In this document: in pieces, positions 46,257 to 57,249 of the stretch
Numbering within the stretch: the stretch's first letter is position 1
Layout: the number at the start of each line of letters is the position of its first letter
Source: Ctena decussata
Lineage: Eukaryota; Mollusca; Bivalvia; Lucinida; Lucinidae
Assembly (NCBI GenBank): GCA_963989385.1
Contig: OZ022503.1
Span: 70,158,123 to 70,222,122 of the forward strand
DNA: 64,000 nucleotides
Direction: 5' to 3'
Notes under the pieces: generated by a model
The model's input: the letters and a program-made list of their open reading frames with translations, nothing else
Told to the model about the DNA's origin: nothing
Databases searched by the model: none
Translations under genes and position numbers: made by a program

Positions 46257-46480
46257 TCAGTATAGGGTCACAGAAGTTTATTGGTTGGTCTTAATTAAAT
46301 AGCCTAGGCTATTTACTATTACTTGTCTCGCGTTAAGAAATCGGATTTTGTCTTAATTGACTATTCTGCTGCTTAGCTGCCTTCTGTTATTTGATTGACC
46401 CCTTATATATAATCCGCCATTGGCAGTACCATGAATGGGGTCGATTGAGGATGATTAAATCCAGTTAAAAGTATGGACCA
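46257..46480. repeat. Three-copy dispersed segment, copy 1
   Basis: Shares 'ggtcttaattaa', 'ctattacttgtct', 'ccttctgttattt' and 'tatatataatccg.cat.ggca' with 50548-50790 and 52729-53125 in the same order. It contains a TATA-like 'cttatatataatcc'. It could be a duplicated regulatory or leader region or an unclassified repeat family. Confidence 0.65.
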
Positions 46481-46675
46481 TTCAGATTTTGGTGCATTAG
46501 TCTATGCCTTTATTTCAAATCATAGCTTGTCCAATATATGAAATGTTTATCGACAGTTCTTACTTTGATGACAGATGCTATGACTGCTTGGGGTCAGACC
46601 TAATGTCCACAACGGCCGTTAAGGTGTTGAAGTTTTACTCCGATAAACAGGATACTGACAAGCGAAAACATTCTT

Positions 46676-47450
46676 GTCGAGCCCGCTTGCGGTGAGCGAG
46701 ACATAGTTGTTACAACTTCAGTTCGGTGTATGTGCGTGCGTTAGTTAGTGCGTAAGTGTGTGCGTGCGTCCGTCCGGGTTTGTCCGGGCCATAACTTCTA
46801 CATTTAAAGGAAAACACTCACTTAAATATGAACAGACTTCAAATTATAGGTCTTGATTAGCAATTAAATTTGGTGAAAATTTCATGAAAAACGACTTGAA
46901 ATAAGAAAGATATGAAGATTTTAAAATATTCAAAATGGCGGTCATGAAGGCCGCCATTTTGGAACTTCATGTGACGTGATAAACATTTAAATCTAGAATA
47001 AGAGCATAAATTGCGTACTCTACCAGTGCTATTTAATTTTGATCATTTCTTTATGAAGTAAAATATAGATTTATGCATTTCATTAATCTACAGTTTGTTT
47101 CAAACATAATTTATTTAGGATTTTCATTTTTGGCTGTGAGTTTATGACGTCATTAACTCACAGATTTACTGGTGCCCAGCTCAGCATTTGAATATATTTA
47201 AACTGTCATATCTTTCTTCATTTAAGTCCGATTTTCATGAAATTTTCGGCAAATTTTATGCTTTATTAGAATCTTCAATTTGACTCCAACGTGCATTTTA
47301 GTGAGTGTTTTCCTTTAAGGATGGATTTCAAAATAATTTGGCACAGTTGTTCTCCTTGATGAGAAAAAGTGCCATTTGAAACATTTGTTTAGGTAGGTCC
47401 AAGGTCAAGGTCACACTTGAAGGTCAAATGATAAAATGGGCATAAATTTC
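46676..47450. mobile_element. Array-type element fragment split by a TTAA MITE
   Basis: A left part with GTGCGTGCG/CCGTCCGTCC simple repeats and 'gggccataacttctaca' and a right part 'ggatggatttcaaaataatt' with 'aggtcaaggtcacacttga' belong together once the MITE at 46808-47314 is removed. It is related to the GGTCAAGG-type array elements. Confidence 0.55.
46808..47314. mobile_element. TTAA-flanked MITE, AGGAAAACACTCAC termini
   Basis: Inverted ends AGGAAAACACTCAC and GTGAGTGTTTTCCT are flanked by TTAA at 46804-46807 and 47315-47318. The interior folds back imperfectly around 'aaaatggcggtcatgaaggccgccatttt' at about 46932-46960. 507 bp, non-coding, piggyBac-like by target site. Confidence 0.8.
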
Positions 47451-47682
47451 TAAAATGCCCCTCATAGTTGATAGTTTACGCTCATTCGGGATCATTGACC
47501 CGTTTAGGGTCATCTTGAAAATAATATTTCGTACCGTGAGGAAAGGATTATTAATAATTTCGAAATCTGATATGATGAAAAAAATAATAAAATGGTAACA
47601 ATTTTACGATCATAATCATCACAGTCGGTGAAGTAGCAGTAAATACCAAATAATACTAATCATGTAGTAGTTGTTTTACTGT

Positions 47683-47706
47683 TTTTTTTTTTTTTTTTTT
47701 TTTTTT
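47683..47706. repeat. Poly-T tract
   Basis: T-run of about 24. Confidence 0.9.
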
Positions 47707-48024
47707 GCAATCTACCGCTCCATTTAATAGTGAAAGTCTGCAAAATAGTATTTCACAGACTATTTCCTCAAATGTCATAAAATTAAAGTTTTATTGCTTA
47801 TAAACAGGGCATTGGCGGAGATAATGGTTCCGTTTCCAAACCAAGAATAGAATTTGAACTAGGCCACAAAAAATAATCCATTATGACGTGTGCGAATGGC
47901 GAAGACGCAGATCTGCTCCGATGAATGTATCTTCAAATTACCTCTATTAAAGGTAGGTTCTGTGGAAGCAAAGCCACACTACAAGTATGAAAATTGAAGA
48001 TGGGGCGTTACTGAGCCTGTTCAT

Positions 48025-48145
48025 GAAAACAGAGGATCTTACACGAGTGGTCATTTCAAATGAAATTAAGGAAACGAGCCTTCGGCGAGTTTCATAAATT
48101 TCAGATGAAATGACCACGAGTGTAAGATTCTGTTTATCATATGAC
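48025..48145. repeat. Foldback hairpin
   Basis: 'cttacacgagtggtcatttc' pairs with 'gaaatgaccacgagtgtaag' around a loop with 'gagccttcggcgag'. Probably a small foldback element. Confidence 0.75.
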
Positions 48146-48533
48146 CCTTTAAAATGGGATTTAACGCCTTCAAACTGAACATTATTTCTATTTAAAAAAC
48201 GCATTGTTTTACATGAACGTTGTCAATGACGTTACGTGTACGCGCCAGTGTTATTACACGTGTGGTCATACGATTTTTATTACACGACGTTATCCAATGA
48301 ATAACAGCGACGTCATTTGATAAAGTAAAATAATATGCAAAACCGACTTGCTCCTCAACATCTGCTTTAGCGGAACTCCATTTCTAAAATTACTCAACTG
48401 AGTCCAATGATTCAAGTGGATCAGAAAATATAAAAGCCACAATAGCGAAGTACGGGGAGATGTGTTTCGACCGCAACAACAGCTGTAGCGAAATATTTTC
48501 AGATGAGTTGCATATTTATTTTTATCCTTCATA

Positions 48534-48757
48534 TTGAGCCTCGACACGACAAAACCAACAAAGATGCATGTTCGCCCAGCGAAGACTCAGATCAGCCTGG
48601 GCATCCGCCCTGTCTCATCAGAGTCTTCGCTGTCCGCAAAGACCCTTAGCTACCCTTTAAGCGCAAATCGAACTCTGATCATGCGGATGCCCAGGCTGAT
48701 CTGAGTCTTCGCTGGGCGCACATGCCACTTTGTTGGTTTTCTCGTGTCGTGGCTCAA
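48534..48757. mobile_element. Foldback MITE, TGAGCC family
   Basis: TTGAGCCTCGACACGAC at the left and GTGTCGTGGCTCAA at the right with the usual inner pair. A minus-strand frame over it begins EPRHEKTNKV, a peptide often seen in predicted mollusc proteins; here it is only MITE sequence. Confidence 0.85.
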
Positions 48758-49058
48758 TTATGAAAGACGTCATATAGCCGTAGCTATTCGAACAAAATGA
48801 TGCCCACGTAGATAGAATTGTTCTGAATTTAAACGTACTTAATTTAATCATTTCAGAACGAGTATTTAAGAAAACTTCAGTTTGAAATATTCAAATTTCC
48901 TGTTAGCATTGCATGATCTTGCAGTTCTGATTTGAAACTTAAATAGCTCCCTAGTTTAAGCGTATTTTTTTTGCTAAAATGACTAGCAACGGGGTTGGGC
49001 CGCAAGTTCTCACAACATTAGTAACAGCCCGCCCCCTACATCATACATTAGCAGATAT

Positions 49059-50105
49059 AACAAGCAAATTCGACGAATTTATGTCCCCCGCCTTGGAAAC
49101 TAGGTCTCCACTGTATATACACTTAGTGTTTGAGCTGGAAAAGCAGCTAAGTTAAAAATGTGAAAAAAGTAATAAAAAAATAATGTGAGGATTATATCCA
49201 AACCACATGCATATCTTCAGACCATGATCAAAACACCTGTGAAGTTTCAAAGGAATGGGCATAAATCTGTAGGAGGAGTTGCACACACAAGATACCTACT
49301 ATCTATTTACTTTGATAGTAAAAATGTATGAAAAATGGCTAAGTTCAATTTGCGAAAAAAGTAATAAAAAATAAAGTGAAGATTATATCCAAACCACATG
49401 CACGAATTTATGTCCCCCGCCTTGGAAACTAGGTCTCCACTGAATATACACTTAGTGTTTGAGCTGGAAAAGCAGCTAAGTTAAAAATGTGAAAAAGGTA
49501 ATAAAAAAATAATGTGAGGATTATATCCAAACCACATGCATATCTTCAGACCATGACCAAAATACCTGTGAAGTTTCAAAGGAATTAGCATAAAACTGTA
49601 GGAGGAGTTGCGCACACAAGGTACCCACTATCTAGTCACTATGATAGTAAAAACGCCTAAAAATGACTAAGTTCAACTTGTGGAAAAAGTGACAAAACAT
49701 AATGTGAGGATTATATCCAAACCACATGCATATCTCCCTACCATGACCAAAACACCTGTGAAGTTTCAAAGGCATCGGCATAAAACTGTTGAAGGAGTTG
49801 CGCACACAAGGTACCCACTATCTAGTCACTTTGATAGTAAAAACGCCTAAAAAATGACTAAGTTCAACTTGTGGAAAAAGTGACAAAAATAATCTCAGGA
49901 TTATATCCATACCACATGCATATCTTCAGACCATGACAAAAACATCTGTAAAGTTTCGAAAGAATCGGAATAAAACTGTAGGAGGAATTGCGCACACAAG
50001 GTACCTACTATTTTTGGGGGGACGGAAAGACGGAAGGACGGACGGAAGGACGGAATGCCGAAAACTATGTCCCTCCGCTTTTCTTCGAAAAGGCGGGGGA
50101 CAATT
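49059..50105. mobile_element. Array-type element, ATGTCCCCCGCC terminus
   Basis: The 5' end carries 'aaattcgacgaattt' followed by ATGTCCCCCGCC at 49081. Units with 'ggattatatccaaaccacat' recur about every 190 bases, with an extra internal copy of the 5' end near 49405. A GGACGGAAGGACGG tract (50019-50056) and a terminal hairpin ending GGCGGGGGACAAT close it. A second copy lies at 62248-62990. Confidence 0.75.
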
Positions 50106-50547
50106 AAGCATAATAGGGACCTCCCATACCTCCCTTACCATAGCAACCAGGCAGTTTAAAGTTGCTTTCAAAGTTACCAACGCAATGCACCAAATCTGAG
50201 CTTCCAGTTGCTATGGTAATGCAGCTGTGAACTACTCCATATCTGTAAGGACATACTGTTTGTCCTGGCAGATTGGAACTGACAGCGAGATTGAAGCACG
50301 AAATACGGGACTCCAAAATCGTTTGCAGGAAATCTTTCCAATCGTAAACGGGGCTCTTTTGCACACACCTATTCATTATAATCCTCCCATCGTCATGAAG
50401 ACTAAAATACTGGTAAAGAGGATGTAAAATCGCAAGTCACCCATCCATTCATCTCTGGTTAGAATCTGAAATCAAACATGCTTTAAACATAACTTTTCTT
50501 TTTGTATACAGTCGGCAGTTGCGATTCTTTTTCCACTAGAAGAAAAA

Positions 50548-50790
50548 AGCCTGGCGAAATTTATTGGACGGTCTTAATTAAACAGGCCTGCCAATTTCCT
50601 ATTACTTGTCTTTCTTTAAGTACTTCAATTTCGACTTAATCGAATAGATCGCTGCTTCAATGCCTTCTGTTATTTAATTAAGTCCCTATATATAATCCGG
50701 CATCGGCAATTCGGTAAATGTGGTCGATTCTTGACTGTCTGCTGAAATAATAAACTCTGTCTTAAAAGCTACGAGCCGTTTAGATCGTTT
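50548..50790. repeat. Three-copy dispersed segment, copy 2
   Basis: See 46257-46480 for shared motifs. This copy is uninterrupted and shows the empty form 'ttatttaattaagtccc' of the site where copy 3 carries a MITE. Confidence 0.65.
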
Positions 50791-50852
50791 GTTGTTGGTT
50801 GATTCTGTGTGGGAGAATAATGGTTTGACACAGCTGTTCGTACAATGATATA

Positions 50853-51044
50853 TGAGCCGCGACACGAGAAAACCATCCGCCCAGTCTGATCAGAGTCTTC
50901 GCTGTCCGCAGAGAGATAGCTTAGACCCTTAGCTACCCTTTGAGACTTTAACGAAGAGTCTGAATAAACAGGCAGATGCCCAGGCTAATCTGAGTATGCA
51001 CTGGGCGCACAACCACATTGTTGGTTTTCTCGTGTCGCGGCTCA
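50853..51044. mobile_element. Foldback MITE, TGAGCC family, internally shortened
   Basis: TGAGCCGCGACACGAGAAAACC is cut here after the first 20 bases by deletion of part of the left inner arm; the right end CTCGTGTCGCGGCTCA is complete. TATA flanks both ends. Confidence 0.8.
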
Positions 51045-51049
51045 TATAC

Positions 51050-51960
51050 TACTCAAAGAAGTTTGAATCACCTTGCTTCTTTTCCATAGAGCTAATGCAA
51101 AACAGTCATATTTCACCTGTGTAAAAGTCATATAAATAGCAATGAAACACATTGGTCATTTTGTATGAGTAACAGTCCTGTGTTTCGGTATTATAAATGA
51201 GAAAAGTTTGTCTTCGGTTCCGTCTGTCTTGATAGATATAGGCTTTTAAAATGAAAGAGGCTAATTCAGGATAATTTTCCATATGGTTTGTTTTAAAAGA
51301 GCCAATACCACTAGTCAGTAAGAAACTTTTTTCTGTGCCGACAGGGTTTAGTTCTATCCTAACAACTTGTCAGGTGTTTACAAAGACATAGAGTTGTGAG
51401 TTACAGAAACCATAAAACAGAACTGGGGCATTCCTTTCTTGTATACCTCTTTGCAAATAAGTTGATTTAGCATTACTTTCATGGGAAAATACATGGTGAT
51501 GCAAAACGTCTTTGGAGTAGTATATAGCCGGCTTCCGTGCTGCATGACAAAGACTGTATTCCTGCAAAGGTTGTAACTTTACGAAATGTTACTTTAACCC
51601 TTATATGTCTACTTGACTATTCTATCCTTATCAAATGGACGAGTTCATTTGTCAATAAGGGGTGTCTGGTTTAGTTTATTTGTACATGCATTTGTACAAT
51701 TTATATGTGAACACGAACAGACGCCAGCGCCATTGCACAATAGGTCCAGAATATGTAATAACATATAATACATGCAAAAGCAAAACTTGGAGAAAGCGCT
51801 GGCAGTACTGTAGAAAAAGTATTTCATTCCTGACATTATATTTCTATAATTAATACCATAATTATCATTTTGTTTTTTTTTAACTATATTGCACGAGCAT
51901 TGAAACTGACGTATGCAAAAAAGTGATGGCATTGTTGACTGCAGAAGCCAAACCCTATGT
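51050..51960. other. No gene recognised
   Basis: A 113-codon minus frame at 51645-51986 overlaps MITE sequence at its start and has no domain; not supported as a gene. Confidence 0.4.
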
Positions 51961-51966
51961 ACACGA

Positions 51967-52135
51967 AAAAAACAACAAAGTGGCATGTGCGCCCAGCAAA
52001 GACTCAGATCAGCCTGGGCATCCGCCCAGTCTGATCAGAGTCTTTACTGTGCGCTTAAAGGGTAACTAATGGTCTGAGCTACATCCTTGCCGACAAAGAA
52101 GACTCTGGTCAGACTGGGTGGATGGCCAGGTTTTC
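51967..52135. mobile_element. Foldback MITE, TGAGCC family, right-truncated
   Basis: Contains 'cagatcagcctgggcatccg' and 'gactgggtggatggccagg' but lacks the terminal right arm. Confidence 0.7.
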
Positions 52136-52728
52136 CTTTGAAACTTGTATAAAGGAGTAACGTCAAAACCGTCTGATCAGGGGTATTTAACTCCCGCGCG
52201 AGTTTTATCTAAAAAGATGAGAAAAAGTATGACTTTCCGCTGAATATTAGCGCCAAACAGTACCATCAAATTCTGATTTCAACAGATACACATAGGCTGA
52301 TGAGCAAAAACGCAAACCCAGATCAGACTGTATGCAACTTCAACTGCATCTTTAGACACATAACTGCACAGTTACTGTAAATACTGCAGGTGTACAGTAC
52401 AATTTTAAAGATTTCTTACGCGGTTTTCGTCTTTCCTCTGCCAGTGCTGTTCTATGGCCTCCACAGTCAATTTTTGAAAAATGATGTTGCAGACGCCATC
52501 ACGACCTTATGAACCAGTAACCAAGTGTAAAATAATGTATTATCTTACGAGTTAGCCATAGAATATCGGCAATTTCATAGGATAAACAAGTGTATAAAAT
52601 ACTGCAAAATTTCTCGAAAACGAGTTTTTTTTTACGAAATAGGTAAAGCCTTAACCTATTAAGAAAATCGCATTTTGAAACTCTTCAAACATTTCGCTAA
52701 AATTCAGCATTCACAAACTGTTCCCTGT

Positions 52729-53125
52729 TGTTGTTTTAATTAAAGAGCTCAGGCTATATTTCCCTATTTGTCAGTCTTTAAGTATTCCAATATGGCCTTA
52801 ATCGAATACTTATCTGCTTCAGCTGTTTCCTTTACTTAACACTTTAAGCACCAGTGACAAAAATAGCATAATTTGCAAACAGCGTAGACCCTGATGAGGC
52901 GGCTCATGATGAGCCGCCTCATGTGGATCTACACAATTTGCCCTCAAGTCTTTGAATTCTCAAAATGAAATGTCTTGGACAAGGCATTATTTGAATGTTT
53001 GCAGACATAAATTTTGTCGTCTGCTTTTTGGTGCTTAAAGAGTTTATTAAGTCCAACATATGAACCAGAGTTGGCTATATCGGCCTATTTGGTCTGCTGA
53101 ACTAATAAACTCTGCCTTCAAAGCT
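52729..53125. repeat. Three-copy dispersed segment, copy 3 (split by a MITE)
   Basis: Left part to 52838 and right part from 53044 match copies 1 and 2 in order, including 'taataaactctg' shared with copy 2. The MITE at 52839-53043 interrupts it. Confidence 0.65.
52839..53043. mobile_element. Double-hairpin MITE, CTTTAAGCACCA termini
   Basis: Inverted ends ACACTTTAAGCACCA and TGGTGCTTAAAGAGT enclose a strong inner hairpin 'gaggcggctcatgatgagcc' near 52895. Flanks TTTACTTAA and TTTATTAAG suggest an imperfect target duplication. Paralogous copies show the empty site. Confidence 0.8.
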
Positions 53126-53223
53126 AAAAGTCGTTCTAAGACTCATAATGGCACATAAATACAAATCGCTCAGCACGTCAAACCTCGTCAATCATCGACT
53201 TACGTTGTCAATTTCGTAAAGGG

Positions 53224-53412
53224 TCAAGTCAGCTAAATTCGGACAGCAGGTAAATTCGGACAGTGACATTGTTTGCTTTATATGTCAGGTGTTTGGAATT
53301 TAAACAAACATAACTGGGCAAACAGTGAAAATCCTGAGCCGTTTCATCTGGATTTTCACTGTTTGCAAAGGTATGTCCGAATTTACCTGCTGTCCGAATT
53401 TACCTGACTTGA
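53224..53412. mobile_element. Double-hairpin MITE, TCAAGTCAG termini
   Basis: Ends of about 40 bases, each holding two tandem 'taaattcggacagcaggt' type motifs, are inverted. Inside is a second hairpin, 'gtgaaaatcc' ... 'ggattttcac', around 'gagccgtttcatc'. Confidence 0.85.
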
Positions 53413-53577
53413 TTCTAACATCGTCAAACAATAGCACAAACCTTTGATTTCTTGCTAGTTCTTAACTCCGTGAACTTGACCTCAGTTCAATTCAGAGTCC
53501 TAACCCTTAGGCTACTAATATAGGCTCTTAAAGCAAATCCATGCTCTATAGACATTGCAGCACTTATTTGGACTTAA

Positions 53578-54433
53578 GGTGGTGATAATCATTGATTTGG
53601 GGCAAGACAAAAATCTGCACAAAACACTCAAACTACCACTGATCTTTCCAAAACTTAGCATATGCCATCTTTATGTTGTTTCTGACAATTCAGACTCCCA
53701 AAATGCAACATTTGTTAATGTTAAAAAGTGTTTTTATAAGGAAAGATCAAAGGGTAATTTTGTGCGCAATAATCTAAAAAATAATATTGTTATTGAAAAT
53801 ATACTTAGTGCTGAGAGTTCCTTGTTGCATAATGGAGAGCAAGCTAGCAATTATTTTTTCAAACTATTTCACACATTATCAGGCTGAGCAGATGAAAAAA
53901 GATGCAGTCTGTGTCCAAATTTTTTTTCAAAACACACAGGTGAGACAGGTGAGACTATTTTAACAAGGTTGAACAATTTCATCTACACACCATTGATCAT
54001 GTAAGTAATGTATTATTTATACTGTAGGTGTTACATAGGTATGCTTGCCTACCCTATATTTAATAAATGCATCCAGTGTACATTACCTTGTACATGGTTG
54101 AACATTTGAGAAAAAGCTACCGTTTTCATCTGGTCTACATTACAATTTGAGAAAGAGTTGGAATAAATAATTGCTAGGTCGGTCTTCATTATGCAATAAC
54201 GCACCTTCAGCAATACGTAAATTTTCAATAACGATGTTAATTTATTTTATTATTGCGCAGAAAATTACCCTTTGATCTTTCTTTATAAAAACACTTTTTT
54301 AAGCAGCATATACGTCTATTTTGTATTCTAAACTGTAAAGAACAACAGAAATAAGATCTCTGCTAACTTTCAGGGAGATACCTTACTTTTTATGGTTTTA
54401 TGCAGATTTTTACATTTACCATAAATCACCACC
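53578..54433. mobile_element. TTAA-flanked MITE, GGTGGTGAT termini
   Basis: Ends GGTGGTGAT and ATCACCACC are flanked by TTAA at 53574-53577 and 54434-54437. Inner segments also pair, e.g. 'aaggaaagatcaaagggtaa' (about 53738) with its complement near 54275. The 110-codon frame at 53555-53887 lies within it and is not a gene. Piggybac-like by target site. Confidence 0.75.
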
Positions 54434-54736
54434 TTAAGGCGAACGAAATACCTCATACTTTACTGGCTTTTTACCACAGAAAACAACCTTTTGTGGCTTT
54501 TTGTTTGCTTCCTTTCCCTGGATAACAAAACCCTTCTAAAACGGGTTCTATTCTGACGGGAAAAATGTACTCTTAAAGGAACAAATCTATCCTTAAGAGT
54601 TGACCTCTCTAGATGTGTAGCAAAAATGAAAATTTCAGAGTTGCTTCCCATGATAGTGCACACACTCACTTAAACCTGATGACAGTTTTTAAAGTCATCT
54701 CTTAATGTACAAGTTAAATGCAAAAGTGTTAACAAA

Positions 54737-54984
54737 CTGAGCCCGGTTGTTCAAAGCATCGTTAGCCTAACAAGCTCGTTAAGAGGTCAACTTGTTAAGT
54801 GTTTTGCGACTTTATAGCCAAATACACTGATATTTTTTGTTGAAAATATGTGAGAAGCTTTTGCAATGCAAAAGCTTCTTACATTTTTACAACAAAAAAT
54901 ATTGGCATATTTGAGATATTAAAGTTTGAAATTTTAACGTCACGTTAACTAATGACGTCGCTAGTATTGAACAACTGGGCCCAG
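54737..54984. mobile_element. MITE, CTGAGCCCGGTTGTTCAA termini
   Basis: The left end CTGAGCCCGGTTGTTCAA and right end TTGAACAACTGGGCCCAG are inverted. A strong internal hairpin 'gaagcttttgcaatgcaaaa' sits at 54852-54890, so this is also a double-hairpin element. Confidence 0.75.
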
Positions 54985-55403
54985 AAGGGCAAACAGGCAA
55001 TAAGAAATCAATAGTTCTTGACATACTTGTATACCCTTGAGTTGAAGTAAATAAACTGACAAACATTTGACTAAATATTTGACAAAAATGTTTATTTAAA
55101 TAACACAATAAAGACTATCGAACCTGGACTGACAAAACACATTACACAAAGAAATAATTAAACTAAACATACAATATTCTAAATAATTACTGAAATTACA
55201 ACATAGCTGACTTAAGTATTTATTGAAAGAGCCATATACAAGTTATTTGTTTGGCCTGCAATATTAAAATGCCTCTATAAGCTTTTTATTCAATATAACT
55301 TTTCCTGTTGTTTTTGTCTCAATATGTTAAAACTCTTGTCGTTGGTTTTAACAATACAGAATTGTACAGTTGCTAGCAACACCATCAATATCAACTAAAT
55401 AAA

Positions 55404-55650
55404 TGAGCCGCGACACGAGCGACACGAGAAAACCAACAATGTAGTTGTGCGCCCTGCACAGACTCAGATCAGCCTGAGCATCCGCCCAGTCTGGTCAGAC
55501 TCTTCGCTAACTGCTTAAAGGGTAGCTAAGGGACTGAGCTACCTCCATGCGGACAGCCAAGACTCTGATCAGACTGGGCGGATGCCCAGGCTGATCTGAG
55601 TCTGCGCTGGGCGCACAACCACATTGTTGGTTTTGTCGTGTCGTGGCTCA
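55404..55650. mobile_element. Foldback MITE, TGAGCC family
   Basis: TGAGCCGCGACACGAGCGACACG at the left shows a short duplication of 'cgacacgag'; the right end is CGTGTCGTGGCTCA. Usual inner pair present. It lies in the 3' flank or 3' UTR of the minus-strand RMDN-like gene. Confidence 0.85.
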
Positions 55651-55810
55651 AATACACATGACCACAACAATTCACATCCAGCAAACTCCCTCCGTTTCAT
55701 GCTCTCTCAGTGGGCATGCCACGTTAGGACATGCAACGTCCTTGACGCTGTGCCAACGTTAAGCAGACGCTGAATCAACATTGTGCCCACTTGACTTCAA
55801 AACACTGAAT

Positions 55811-56163
55811 AAAATGACTTAAGAAAAATCACTTGTTGGAGAATATCTGAAGCTTCTGTTGAAAGAATTTCAGTTTGAAAAATTGATGGGCATGTTTGCC
55901 ATGCTCCGATACCAATTACGTCATAAATCTGGCACCATAGCAACAAGGAGTCCATATAGCTGTCAAAGTGACGTCATTCTGCAAAGGTACAAAGTAAAAA
56001 AATTGGTAATTCCAAAGTTGCTATGGTAACATAGCTATGGTGTCATTGGTAAATCAGCATGTTTGCCAAGCTCTGTCCATTTTCCAATGACATTACAAAC
56101 TGAAATTCTTAAAACAGAAACTTCAGATTTTCTCAAACTATTTTTTTTCCTCAAGTCATTTAA
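55811..56163. mobile_element. MITE with 68-bp inverted termini
   Basis: 'aaatgacttaagaaaaatca' at the left pairs with 'ctcaagtcattt' at the right, and the pairing extends through 'gaatttcagtttg' / 'caaactgaaattc'. The interior contains 'ttgctatggtaacatagcta' repeats. Located downstream of the RMDN-like stop codon. Confidence 0.75.
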
Positions 56164-56947
56164 TTCCGTGATACAGATCTTCAGTATAACAAAGAAAAAT
56201 GTACGTCACTTTTACATATAACACAATCATGATGCATTCAATGGTGTTTGCCGACCATGTGCCGATGATCGACAATGCCTTTAATTTTTCATAAAAACTA
56301 TATGCTATGACTGTTAAAGCATGCTTTGACTTTAAGGCAAACATGTTAAGGCACTTCATTGGAATCATCTCACCCATGCAGTTCTCAAGCGTCTGTCATG
56401 TTTTCAATCTTTTAGAGGGCATGGTCTAAATACAAATACTACATAACAACTGACGAGTATTATTTTGAACTACTTTAAATATTCAGCTAGAAGTGCATGG
56501 ACAACACATATGGGCGCAAACAAGATTGTTCCTGAAGATCAGTCGGAAAAGGAGCAGTCTGAAGGTGAAAGGGTACAATTAAAGAGGAAGCAACTTTTCT
56601 ATTTTCATTTTGCCTCCCGTTTCAATGGGTGCCACTTTAAAACAAGTTAGAATTTGCTCTTTTGGGAAAAATTCTTTCCTTCAATAGTTGACACCTTTTT
56701 GGGAGGGCTACGTCCTCCTGCCAACAACAGTAAGTCATGAATATGTTATTTTCTCCTATGTAAAATGGCGGTATATTACGGAGGGTGCCCATTCTGAAAC
56801 ACATTTAGATGGCCTCAGTTTCCAAACAGTTGTATAAGAAATCGTTTGCAAGATAGTAAAGAATATTCATCACAAATAACTACATACATCATTGAGTCTA
56901 ACTTAAAATAAATTGAGCATTTGGTCCCTGACTAGTTTGTGAATGAA

Positions 56948-57019
56948 TCATCTATCCGCTGCATTATCAGAGTCTGTGGCACCTAGACCCTTTAAGAGTT
57001 GAAGAGCCTCTTCATGAGC
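56948..57019 (-). CDS. RMDN: RMDN-family protein, terminal coding exon
   Basis: Read on the minus strand, an acceptor 'catttgttacag' precedes 23 codons reading AHEEALQLLKGLGATDSDNA-ADR and a TGA stop (56948-56950). It continues in phase from the exon at 60021-60135 (that exon ends on a codon boundary and this begins on one). RMDN proteins end in a short helix of the 'EA..LL' type after the last TPR-like repeat, which is what is seen here. No close AATAAA follows; the nearest minus-strand signals are at about 55285-55290, 55219-55224 and 55090-55095, implying a long 3' UTR that would contain MITEs, or an unusual signal. Confidence 0.65.
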   Translation of the reverse strand, partial: AHEEALQLLKGLGATDSDNAADR

Positions 57020-57049
57020 CTGTAACAAATGAAAAATATCATAAAACAG

Positions 57050-57246
57050 AGCTCTAGGTAAGAGGGAGTATTTGGTGATAACAAGGGATAATGTTTGTTA
57101 ATTCTGCATAAAAACAAATGTCGTGACCCCCTCAGCTGAACCGTCTCGACGAGACGGCTCAGATGAGGGATCACAACATATGGTTTGAATGAGAAATAAA
57201 GCAAATATCCCTTAGTTATCATCAAACGCCCCTCTTATCTAGAGCT
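57050..57246. mobile_element. Double-hairpin MITE in the last RMDN intron
   Basis: Inverted ends of about 40 bases, AGCTCTAGGTAAGAGGGAGT and ACTCCC-like complement ending CTCTTATCTAGAGCT, enclose a strong inner hairpin 'gaaccgtctcgacgagacgg' at about 57138. It lies only 30 bases upstream of the terminal exon acceptor in gene orientation. Confidence 0.85.
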
Positions 57247-57249
57247 GTG

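Noticed and set aside
53555..53887. 110-codon plus-strand frame
   Set aside because: It begins outside and runs into a TTAA-flanked MITE whose inverted arms explain the sequence.
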